A stretch of 64,000 nt of DNA. Source: Geodermatophilus amargosae (GTDB taxonomy: Bacteria; Actinomycetota; Actinomycetes; Mycobacteriales; Geodermatophilaceae). The position numbers and the translations under genes were made by a program. Location of the stretch: NCBI RefSeq assembly GCF_900116515.1, contig NZ_FPBA01000020.1:41101-105100 (forward strand), read 5' to 3'. The notes beneath the pieces are model-generated. The model saw only the letters and a program-made list of their open reading frames with translations, did not search any database and had not been told where the DNA came from. Below are positions 56,734-64,000 of this stretch, piece after piece (the first letter of the stretch is position 1; each line of letters begins with the position of its first letter).

Positions 56734-58316
56734 TGCCTAGGGTCTCACGTCGGCTGCGCGCGGCCGTCTACTGCCGGATTTCCAATGACCGGGAGGGTGA
56801 ACGCCTCGGCGTGGAGCGGCAGCGCCAAGACTGCCTCGCTCGCGCGGAACGGGAGGGCTGGGAGGTCGTCGGCGTCTACACGGACAACGACCTGGGTGCG
56901 TCGCGGATTGTGCAGCGTCAGCGGGCGGATGGAAGCTGGGAGGCGGTCAGCACGCCCCGTCGTCCTGCGTTCGAGGACATGCTGGGCAAGGCCGAACGTG
57001 GGGAGTTGGACGTCATCGTTGCCTACTCCAACTCCCGGTTGACTCGCCGGGTGATGGAGTTGGAGCGGTTGATCCAGCTGCACGAACGTACCCGAGTGCA
57101 GATTCAGACGATCGTCTCGGGCAACGACGACCTAGCAACGGCCGACGGCCAGATGACCGCGCGGATCAAGGCGTCAGTCGACGCCGGGGAAGCCAAGCGG
57201 ATCGGGGAACGAGTGAAGCGCGCTGCACAGCAACGCCGCGAGGCCGGCCAATTCCATGGCGGCCGACCTCCCTACGGCTATGACCGCATCGGTAAGGGCG
57301 AGCTAGCAATCAACGCCGAGCGCGCAGCGGTCGTGCGGGAGGCAGCCGACCGAGTACTCAACGGTGAGTCGGTCTATGGCATCTGGACCAACTTCAACAA
57401 GCGCGGGATCAAGACAGCGCCCAGCCCGCGAGCGCCGCAGGGGACCCGCTGGCAGGGTCAGACGTTGCGCCGCATTCTCACCAGTGCGGCCACGATCGGT
57501 TGTCACGAACTGGACACCGGCAAACTCATCCAGGTCGCCGAGCCGATCCTGGACCGGCCGACGTGGCAACGACTGCGCGAGATTCTGTTCGACCCCGGTC
57601 GCCGAACCGGTTCTTCGCCGGACTGGTCGAGCCGACTCAAGTACCCGCTGTCGGGGCTGCTGTTCTGCGCCAAGTGCGGGCACTGGCTGTCCGGTGCGGC
57701 GTTGCCCGACCTACGGCCGTCCGGTCCGGACGGCAAGCGTCGGCCACCAATATTGAGCTTCGCGTGCGTCACCGCCACCGGTGGCTGCGGAAAGCTGCGC
57801 ATCGCGTACAGCCCGCTGGAGCAGTGGGTGCTGGACATGGTCTTCGCCAGGCTTGACGTCCCCGGCATGCAGGAGGCTCTGTCTACGCACCAGGAGTACC
57901 CGGACGCCGAAGACCTCCGCCAGCGGATCGCCGATGTTCAGCGGCGCCTCGAGCGGCTCGACGATCAGTACGCCGACGGGGTACTCGACGACCAGCGGTA
58001 CCGGCGCCAAGTCCAGCGGCTGACCGAGCAGATCACCGAGATGCGCACCCGCCTGGCCGAAATTCAGCGTGCTGTCTTCGTCATCGGCACCGGCGGCCGG
58101 TCACTGCGCGAGGTCTGGGCCGAGCACGACGCGACCTGGCAGCGGACCCTGCTCGGACACCTCATTGACAAGATAGTCATCGAGCCGCATCCGGCCGGGG
58201 TCACCACCAATCTGTCGCGTCGGCGCGCGGAGAGCGGCGAGGAGTTAACCCAGCGCCGCGCAGAACACCGCGAGAGGTTGCTGCTCGAGCGGGTGCACAT
58301 CTCCTGGAAAGCGTGA
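56733..58316 (+). CDS. Large serine recombinase (integrase)
   Basis: A 527-residue large serine integrase. The resolvase domain has the nucleophile Ser17 (VYCRISND) and the Arg-rich active site in YSNSRLTRR. The recombinase domain follows (GGRPPYGYDR at about 171-180). A zinc ribbon carries CAKCGHWLSG and a later Cys pair, then a coiled-coil stretch (about 395-440) and tail. It catalyses integration into tadA with its partner att sites. The GTG at 56733 lies 6 bases after TAACAT, suggesting a leaderless transcript from the junction itself. Confidence 0.95.
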   Translation: MPRVSRRLRAAVYCRISNDREGERLGVERQRQDCLARAEREGWEVVGVYTDNDLGASRIVQRQRADGSWEAVSTPRRPAFEDMLGKAERGELDVIVAYSNSRLTRRVMELERLIQLHERTRVQIQTIVSGNDDLATADGQMTARIKASVDAGEAKRIGERVKRAAQQRREAGQFHGGRPPYGYDRIGKGELAINAERAAVVREAADRVLNGESVYGIWTNFNKRGIKTAPSPRAPQGTRWQGQTLRRILTSAATIGCHELDTGKLIQVAEPILDRPTWQRLREILFDPGRRTGSSPDWSSRLKYPLSGLLFCAKCGHWLSGAALPDLRPSGPDGKRRPPILSFACVTATGGCGKLRIAYSPLEQWVLDMVFARLDVPGMQEALSTHQEYPDAEDLRQRIADVQRRLERLDDQYADGVLDDQRYRRQVQRLTEQITEMRTRLAEIQRAVFVIGTGGRSLREVWAEHDATWQRTLLGHLIDKIVIEPHPAGVTTNLSRRRAESGEELTQRRAEHRERLLLERVHISWKA

Positions 58317-58390
58317 GCACTAGGTAGATCTGCTGCTGGCACCAATTGTCAACCCCGGCGACCGCGTCTGCAGCCGCCGCCATTCTTCGC

Positions 58391-58396
58391 TACACT
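58391..58396 (+). promoter_or_regulatory. -10 element TACACT upstream of the HTH gene
   Basis: TACACT is a good TANNNT match about 95 bases before the HTH start codon. Transcription from here would give an untranslated leader containing the hairpin at 58431-58470. No strong -35 is visible. Confidence 0.45.
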
Positions 58397-58430
58397 CTTC
58401 AGTACCGACGCCCAGTCGGTTCCAGGAATT

Positions 58431-58470
58431 AGGAACCCGCGGGCGGCGGCATGCCGTTTTGCGGGTTCCT
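58431..58470 (+). promoter_or_regulatory. Leader hairpin before the HTH gene
   Basis: A perfect 10-bp stem (AGGAACCCGC with GCGGGTTCCT) and a 20-base loop sit 20 bases before the start codon. It may be an attenuator or a binding site for an element regulator; it lacks a T-run. Confidence 0.45.
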
Positions 58471-58490
58471 CGACTGTAGAGGGGTACCGC

Positions 58491-58778
58491 ATGGCACTCA
58501 ATCGATTCGGTCCGCAGCCCATCCGCGAGGTCATCTGGCGAGCCGGCTACTCACATCAGGAGTTCGCCGAGATGTCCGGCGTCCGGCCGATCTCACACGT
58601 CCGCCTGGCGCTGTCGGGATACTGCCCGCCCTCTGCGGAACTACGCCGAGCCGCCGCTCGGTTGCTGCGTGTGCCGATCGAGCAGCTGTTCACGTCCGAA
58701 TCCCTGAGTACACCGCATCATCCGCACCGCCCACACCGGCCCCGCTCGGTCGATCGACCCACGCCGACGCCACGGTGA
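58491..58778 (+). CDS. Small helix-turn-helix protein (Cro/excisionase-like)
   Basis: 95 residues; residues about 8-62 form an XRE-like HTH (QPIREVIWRAGYSHQEFAEM.. to LLRVPIEQLF), then a His/Pro/Arg-rich tail. In small integrated elements such a protein usually controls replication or acts as recombination directionality factor. The ATG is preceded by GAGGGG. It is coupled by GTGA to the next gene. Confidence 0.75.
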   Translation: MALNRFGPQPIREVIWRAGYSHQEFAEMSGVRPISHVRLALSGYCPPSAELRRAAARLLRVPIEQLFTSESLSTPHHPHRPHRPRSVDRPTPTPR

Positions 58779-59158
58779 GCGAGTTCGATTCCCTCTCTCC
58801 TCTGCAGCAGCAGGCGCTTGAACGCAGCTGCGCGCAGAGCAATGTGCCCATCCAACTCGCCGATCCTCGAACGATTGAGCAAGTTACCGCGCTACTCCGG
58901 TCGCCAGCCACATCCCCAATGGCAACGGAGACAGACGTGCATGTTCGTCGGCGCCCTAACGATGCCGGCAGCAGTGACGGGGGAAGCGGTCGGACGGGCC
59001 GTGCGGCGCCCCGATCCTCCTCACTTGCTGGCGATCAAATTCAGAGTCAATCAGACGTCGCGATGAAGGACGCGCAGCCATGGGCATCAACAGCTCCGCC
59101 GCGGTACACGGACCAGGACATCGTGTCTCCAAGCCTCGTCGACGAACCCGCGGCGTAG
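58775..59158 (+). CDS. Hypothetical element protein, 127 residues
   Basis: It starts at GTG overlapping the HTH stop by four bases. The N-terminus is helical (SEFDSLSPLQQQALERSCAQ and TIEQVTALLR) and the rest is Ser/Arg/Gly-rich and probably disordered. The overlap argues for a real, translationally coupled gene. No family is recognised. Confidence 0.55.
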   Translation: MSEFDSLSPLQQQALERSCAQSNVPIQLADPRTIEQVTALLRSPATSPMATETDVHVRRRPNDAGSSDGGSGRTGRAAPRSSSLAGDQIQSQSDVAMKDAQPWASTAPPRYTDQDIVSPSLVDEPAA

Positions 59159-59376
59159 GCGGTAACCCCGCAATACCGAGCGGAATACCGCCGAAACGCA
59201 GGTCAAGGTCGAGGACAGCGGAGGGTGCTCCGCCAACCGCAGTACGACCGGCGATAGTACGTCTGCATCAAAAAGGGACCACGCCGAGCCGGCAACTCAA
59301 TGTGATTCCAACCAGGTCCCACAACCCGGCTACCACTTTCCACGCAACGCGACACAGTCACATCCAGAAAAGGTAA
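59080..59376 (+). CDS. Possible small basic protein
   Basis: A 98-codon frame overlapping the previous gene, with GAAGGA before its ATG and a stop 4 bases before the primase-polymerase ATG. The product is Arg/His/Pro-rich and unlike any family I know. It may be spurious. Confidence 0.3.
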   Translation: MGINSSAAVHGPGHRVSKPRRRTRGVGGNPAIPSGIPPKRRSRSRTAEGAPPTAVRPAIVRLHQKGTTPSRQLNVIPTRSHNPATTFHATRHSHIQKR

Positions 59377-59380
59377 AACC

Positions 59381-60523
59381 ATGCAGTGCGAGTGTAACCC
59401 AGAAGAACCCATGCCCGAGCCCCAAGAGGGCACCGTCATGCTTGAGCCAGCACTGTGTTGGGCCAGCATGGGGATGCCGATCCTGCCGCTGCAGCCGTGG
59501 GACAAGCCCGGATGGTCGGTCATCCTCGGCACTGGCTACGAGGTGGCCAGCGCAGGCATCACCGACCCCCAACGCGCGAAGGAGGTCTGGGACGCCTACC
59601 CCATGACCAACATGGGTCTGGTGTGCGGCACCGTCCGCTACGCCTCTCACTGCATCATGGTGCTTGACCTCGACGTTCATGAGGACGGTGCTGATCCGGT
59701 CGGAGAACTTGTCCGCTGGCAGCAGCACACCGGCATCAAGCTCCCACCCGGTCCGACGGTTGAGACACCTCGTGGGATTCAGCTCTACTTCCTGATCCCG
59801 GAGGGCACCGGACCAATCTGGAGTGGCGCGAAGTGGCTACCCAACGTCGATGTCCGAGCCGATGGCAGCTACGTCGTCGCACCCCCGTCGGTGATCGCCA
59901 CACGTCGCTACCCCGGCCGGTACCCGGCGGACAAGTTCCCCGAGGGCTGGGCGCAGTACCGGTTCCTTGACATGTCCGGCACCCCCTACTATCCGCGTCC
60001 GTCGGAGTTCTTTGATGATCTGGAGAACGCTGTCGCCCCCGCCGCGCTGCTCGAGGACATCAACAGCAACCGCAATCGGCGAGGCAAAGAAGCCGCCTAC
60101 AAGGCCGCCACAGGGCACACGCGGGCTCCTCGCAGCGGCCGGGTACCGGTGGCCTACTACATCGAGAACGGCATCCCTAAGGGCGTCGTGCAGTGGGATG
60201 AGCTGTGGGCTATCGCCTGGTCGGTACACCACCGGCAAACGCCGCAGGAGACGTTCGACCTGATCAAGCACATCGCCGACAAGTCGCCGCAGAATGAGTG
60301 GGACCCGTGGATCGACGGATACCTCGACATCGGCACGACGGGTAAGACGCTGTGGTCCATCGTGAACCGCTGCTACGACCGCGCCGACCGACACCGTGGT
60401 GACGAGATCGACCAGAGGCGCCGCGCCGAGTTCCACGCACAACGCGACAAGGAGACGGCGGAGAAGTATGCCGCTGCTCTGACGTGGCTGGACAACCTGA
60501 ACACCAACCGCAAGGACAAGTGA
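59381..60523 (+). CDS. Bifunctional DNA primase-polymerase
   Basis: A 380-residue archaeo-eukaryotic-type prim-pol. The acidic metal pair is Asp96-x-Asp98 (VLDLDVHEDG), followed by a His-containing ETPRGIQLYF strand and SYVVAPPS. It makes primers for replication of the element. The start ATG follows AAAAGG. It is coupled to the ATPase by a GTGA overlap, so the two form the replication module. Confidence 0.88.
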   Translation: MQCECNPEEPMPEPQEGTVMLEPALCWASMGMPILPLQPWDKPGWSVILGTGYEVASAGITDPQRAKEVWDAYPMTNMGLVCGTVRYASHCIMVLDLDVHEDGADPVGELVRWQQHTGIKLPPGPTVETPRGIQLYFLIPEGTGPIWSGAKWLPNVDVRADGSYVVAPPSVIATRRYPGRYPADKFPEGWAQYRFLDMSGTPYYPRPSEFFDDLENAVAPAALLEDINSNRNRRGKEAAYKAATGHTRAPRSGRVPVAYYIENGIPKGVVQWDELWAIAWSVHHRQTPQETFDLIKHIADKSPQNEWDPWIDGYLDIGTTGKTLWSIVNRCYDRADRHRGDEIDQRRRAEFHAQRDKETAEKYAAALTWLDNLNTNRKDK

Positions 60524-61770
60524 CCACAGTGACGGCAACTAACGACACCCTAGGCCATCTGGCCCGTCTATATGCGGTGCCTGCCGCTACTCCTGATCCC
60601 ACCGCCACTGAACCCGATGACGACAGCACTGACATCGGTGCATTCCAGGGCGATTCGGCTAGCGTTGGTGAGGCCTACTACGAGGGCCTTGTGCAGGAGA
60701 AGCGGCTTCACCTTCGGGCCAGCAGAGAGGCCGCGCTCCGGGAAGCCGCCCAAGACGACGGCGCCGGCGATTCGTGGCAGGAGTTGGACCTAGGTCCCAT
60801 CTACGAGTCCGGAATCGTTCCTCCTCAGCCCACCATCACGGACAGGGGCGATGGAAGGGGCCTGTTCTATCCTGGGCTGCCCAACGTCATCTTCGGTGAC
60901 TCAGGAGCCGGCAAGACCGCTCTGACCCAATGGGTGGCCGCACAGGAGCTGATGGCCGGGCATCACGTCTACCACGTCGACTACGAAACCAACGTCTATG
61001 TGTGGCTATCCCGATTCGATGCGCTCGGTGTTCCCCGGGCGAAGGTGCTGGCCGGATATCACTACTACAACCTGTCCGAGGGACAGCGGCCACCGAAAAC
61101 TTTCCACCCTGATGCCCGTATCGTGATCATCGATTCACTCACCGCGGCCATCGCTGCGTCTGGTGCTGACCCGAACGCGATGGACGGTGTCGAAACCGTG
61201 TATCGGCAGGTGGTCAACCCGTTCACGCGAGCCGGTCTGGCTGCGGTAGTCATCGATCACGTCCCGCACGCTGACAAGAAGCGCATGGTGAACTCGACCC
61301 GCAAGAAGGGCATCGTCCAGGGCGCGATCTACCGCGTGGAGGGTGTACGGGGAGCTCCCTTCGGCCCCGGCATGGCGGGGACGTCGGCCCTGCACCTGTT
61401 TAAGGACAACATGGGCGGGACGCAGGTCGCGGTGGAGGACGTAGTGACGACGTTCAACATGGCGTCTGACACCAAGGGCCTGAACATGCAGTGCTACTTC
61501 GCTCGGCCGTCCGCCACGCCACCGTTGGCACAGCTGGCTCTCCAGGCCCAGCGGCAAGACGAGCTGAAGGAGAAGCGCAAGCAGGACATCTACGAGGTGG
61601 TCGCCGAACTGGCCGACAATCCGCCAACGAAGACCGACGTCTACAAGCACATCGGCGGAACCTACAAGTACTTCACCGAGGTGCTAAACGAGATGATCAC
61701 CACGGGGCAGGTGTACACATTCCGACCCAAGGGCGCTCGCTCCGATCACTATGTCATCGACCGTCCCTGA
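60520..61770 (+). CDS. RepA-like hexameric replicative ATPase/helicase
   Basis: A 416-residue RecA/RepA-type ATPase: acidic N-terminus, Walker A GDSGAGKT (126-133), Walker B ARIVIIDSLTAAI, and sensor-like AAVVIDHVPH. A short C-terminal helical domain with TKTDVYKHIGGTYKYFTE could be a winged helix. With the prim-pol upstream it forms a primase-helicase pair as used by phage satellites and plasmids. The GTG at 60520 overlaps the previous stop; GTG 60529 is also possible. Confidence 0.85.
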   Translation: MTTVTATNDTLGHLARLYAVPAATPDPTATEPDDDSTDIGAFQGDSASVGEAYYEGLVQEKRLHLRASREAALREAAQDDGAGDSWQELDLGPIYESGIVPPQPTITDRGDGRGLFYPGLPNVIFGDSGAGKTALTQWVAAQELMAGHHVYHVDYETNVYVWLSRFDALGVPRAKVLAGYHYYNLSEGQRPPKTFHPDARIVIIDSLTAAIAASGADPNAMDGVETVYRQVVNPFTRAGLAAVVIDHVPHADKKRMVNSTRKKGIVQGAIYRVEGVRGAPFGPGMAGTSALHLFKDNMGGTQVAVEDVVTTFNMASDTKGLNMQCYFARPSATPPLAQLALQAQRQDELKEKRKQDIYEVVAELADNPPTKTDVYKHIGGTYKYFTEVLNEMITTGQVYTFRPKGARSDHYVIDRP

Positions 61771-61804
61771 CCGTTCGTCATCGGTTGCAGCGCAAACCTG
61801 AGAA

Positions 61805-61985
61805 CTGAGGAGTCTGAGGTCCTTATAGACGAGGACCTCAGCCTTGGACTCAATACTGAGGCCAATATTGAGCCCTCAATTTCTAGATTTGAGCTTCCGA
61901 CTTGCATGTATGGCAGGGATCAGCTGCAAATTGACATTGGGCATTTAGCCCTCAACTCCTGCCCGCCTACTATGAACTTTGAGCC
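61805..61985. repeat. Cluster of CTCAA/TTGAG and CTGAGG motifs, candidate replication origin
   Basis: Just after the ATPase gene there is a 10-bp stem dyad (61814-61823 with 61832-61841). Then six copies of CTCAA or its complement TTGAG occur at 61849, 61868, 61875, 61889, 61951 and 61979, alternating in orientation. CTGAGG or its complement occurs four times between 61805 and 61861. The stretch is clearly AT-richer than its surroundings. This layout suits iterons or a regulator-binding array next to the replication genes. Confidence 0.5.
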
Positions 61986-62575
<590 letters not shown>

Positions 62576-62909
62576 GCGCTTGCCCGCTACTTCCGACTGC
62601 GCCAACTGGACCGCACGCAGGGCAGCCCAACCTCCGGCTCGAGCCCGGCAAGGGTGAGCCGCTGGGTCATGATGAGGCGCGCCAGATGCTCGACCGTCGG
62701 GGACACGCGGCCGGCATTTTGATCTGCACGCTCACCAGTTTCGTCACTCCGCAGGGCACAGGTGGCAGGCCGACGACGGAAGCGAGATCAACCTAATGCG
62801 GCTGATGGGTTGGCGCGCCTCAGACAGGCTGCGCCGATACGCCGCCTCGACTGCTGACGTCCGTGCTCGGGATGCTCATCGACGGCTCAGCCTGGGCGAC
62901 AAGTTCTGA
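62576..62909 (+). pseudogene. Decayed tyrosine recombinase (C-terminal part)
   Basis: Three frame-shifted pieces reconstruct the end of a tyrosine integrase. They are ALARYFRLRQLDRTQ (62576-62620), [20 protein letters not shown] (about 62657-62717), and [15 protein letters not shown].. LMRLMGWR.. RRYAAST.. [14 protein letters not shown] (62721-62909). The last piece holds the HxxR box (HQFRH) and the nucleophile-type Tyr in RRYAAS. At least two frameshifts and no N-terminus make it non-functional. It is a relic of an older element beside the active-looking serine integrase. Confidence 0.7.
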
Positions 62910-63281
62910 CGTCTCACTTGACGTGGCCGAAATTGGCCTGTGCGCCTCTGTGACCGACGAACCCGCGCGATTGATAGCTCAGTTAGGGGTCGGCAGCTAC
63001 GGGGGCTTCAGTACCGAGGATGGGTGTGGGTCTAATACTGCGGCGGCTGCCTGCACGTAACTCGACCGAGCAGCGTCCAGGGGGTAGGTGCCGAAACAGG
63101 CCATACAGGGCTTGCGCGCTGTAGCCGAACTTTACGACTCTTCCCCGGAGCTCTTGATCTTGGTGGATCGGAGTGGCACGGCGCTCGATCAGTCCGGTTG
63201 TCCGCGCACCTCGAAGGCTAGGATTCGGCGACCGGCCCACTGCTGGCCTCCTGTGAACCCACACAGTCAGGAACATCGTTC
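62910..63281. other. Gene-free stretch
   Basis: About 370 bases between the tyrosine recombinase relic and the secreted-protein gene. A tRNA-like patch (GATAGCTCAGTTAGG near 62974) has no matching T-arm. I see no convincing gene. Confidence 0.4.
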
Positions 63282-63656
63282 GTGATCAAACGTTCCTTCG
63301 CCGTCCTCGCAGCCGCCGTTGCCCTCGGCGTCCTCTCCGTCGGCACTGCTCAGGCCGCCCCTGCCGACACCGCGCCATGTAAGTCCGGCGGCTACGCCAA
63401 CTACGTTGACCCGGCCACCGACCTGCCGTTTGCCAACCAGGGTCAATGCGTATCCGTTGTCAACCATGGTGGCATCCTCGTCCCGGTCGAGGAGGAGCCC
63501 TCGGTGATTGCAACACTCACCAATATTCCTGCTGACGGTTGGATGGGATTCACCTGCCGCGTAGAGCTTGACGTGTCAGGCCCTGCCGGTACATACCTCG
63601 TCGAATCCTACCGGAATGGCCACTTCTACCGCGGCGAAGATATAGTAGTGCCTTAA
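63282..63656 (+). CDS. Small secreted protein
   Basis: A 124-residue precursor starting at GTG with a clear signal peptide (MIKRSFAVLAAAVALGVLSVG, cleavage after AQA at about 25). The mature part has three Cys (CKSGGY, QGQCVSV, FTCRVEL) and beta-strand character. I do not recognise a family. It ends a few bases before the IS-type transposase and is the only apparently exported product of the element. Confidence 0.65.
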   Translation: MIKRSFAVLAAAVALGVLSVGTAQAAPADTAPCKSGGYANYVDPATDLPFANQGQCVSVVNHGGILVPVEEEPSVIATLTNIPADGWMGFTCRVELDVSGPAGTYLVESYRNGHFYRGEDIVVP

Positions 63657-63664
63657 AACTGGTT

Positions 63665-64000
63665 TCAGATTGAGGGCAAGCGGCGGTAGCAGATCAGCGC
63701 ACAAGCCAACTGGAGCAGGCCGAGGTGGATGTCGCCGCGGCGCTCGTAGCGAGTGCGCAACCGCTTGAAGGCGTGCAGCCAGGCGAAGCTGCGCTCGACC
63801 ACCCAGCGGTGCTTACCCAGGCCCGAGCCGTGCGCGATACCGCGGCGGGCGATCCGCGGGGTGATGCCGCGGGCGCGCAGCTGGCGGCGGTAGATGTCGT
63901 GGTCGTAGCCGCGGTCGGCGAACAGCTCCCGCGGTCGCCGGCGGGGTCGGCCGCGTCGGCCGCGGATCGGCGGCACGGCGTCGACCAGCGGAATCAGCTG
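63665..64000 (-). mobile_element. IS5-family DDE transposase, partial at window edge
   Basis: The C-terminal 111 codons of a DDE transposase (LFADRGYDHD with the second Asp; WVVERSFAWLHAFKRLRTRYERR with the Glu of the DDE triad). The frame continues past 64000 without a stop. The right part of the IS, the first Asp and the terminal repeats are outside the window. The left end probably lies between 63650 and 63664. Confidence 0.88.

Noticed and set aside
62970..63045. tRNA gene
   Set aside because: Only a D-arm-like TAGCTCAGTTAGG is present. No acceptor pairing, anticodon arm or TTCGA T-arm follows.
62863..63060. 65-codon open frame
   Set aside because: It overlaps the tyrosine recombinase relic in another frame and has no ribosome site or recognisable sequence.

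Overview
The window is very GC-rich actinobacterial chromosome, most likely from the family Geodermatophilaceae (Geodermatophilus or Blastococcus type). Supporting signs are GTG starts, several leaderless TANNNT promoters, an actinobacterial prfB-ftsE-ftsX-smpB neighbourhood, F420-type enzymes, an actinobacterial tmRNA tag, a csl/glxA glycan locus and a Tad pilus cluster. The strongest clue is a UGSC-family selenoprotein gene whose selenocysteine position is a UAG codon. UAG-decoding tRNA-Sec has been reported in exactly these genera.

Layout. 1-3.3 kb: MacB-like ABC exporter. 3.3-12.6 kb: acyl-CoA catabolism block (enoyl-CoA hydratase, two acyl-CoA dehydrogenases, TetR regulator, two acyl-CoA ligases), an internally deleted methyltransferase and a TTGYGD potassium channel with an RCK domain. 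12.9-15.7 kb: a SnoaL-like gene destroyed by a 56-bp dispersed repeat, a redox-type NmrA/HxlR divergent pair and a homoserine-acetyltransferase-like hydrolase. 15.8-17.8 kb: thioredoxin-like partner gene coupled to the UAG-containing UGSC gene. 18.2-22.9 kb: two serine beta-lactamase-like hydrolases, an F420-type LLM oxidoreductase and a truncated pyridoxamine-oxidase-like gene. 22.9-38.7 kb: ssrA, corA, a DASS transporter, a six-gene operon, a third serine hydrolase, smpB, ftsX, ftsE, prfB, two quinone-oxidoreductase-like genes and cutA. 38.7-53.4 kb: secreted lipase, pentapeptide protein, a SipW-type signal peptidase fused to a LamG domain beside a TasA-like protein, the cslA-glxA-cslZ locus (cslA double-frameshifted), and several proteins of unknown function.

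53.4-56.7 kb is a Tad pilus operon read leftwards. Its ATPase gene tadA/cpaF is cut at 56.70-56.73 kb by an integrated element, visibly less GC-rich than the host. The element carries a large serine integrase, a small HTH protein, a coupled small protein, a primase-polymerase and a RepA-like hexameric ATPase. These are followed by 1.5 kb of gene-poor DNA with a CTCAA/TTGAG cluster (possible origin), a decayed tyrosine recombinase, a small secreted protein and an IS5-type transposase running off the right edge. No conjugation or virion genes are visible before the window ends.

Main conclusion: the gene at 17277-17795 should be read as one 172-residue selenoprotein with Sec at residue 93 encoded by UAG. 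A perfect 8-bp hairpin with a GUG loop lies 19 nt after the codon, the geometry expected of a bacterial SECIS element. UAG also terminates ordinary genes in this window, so decoding must depend on context.
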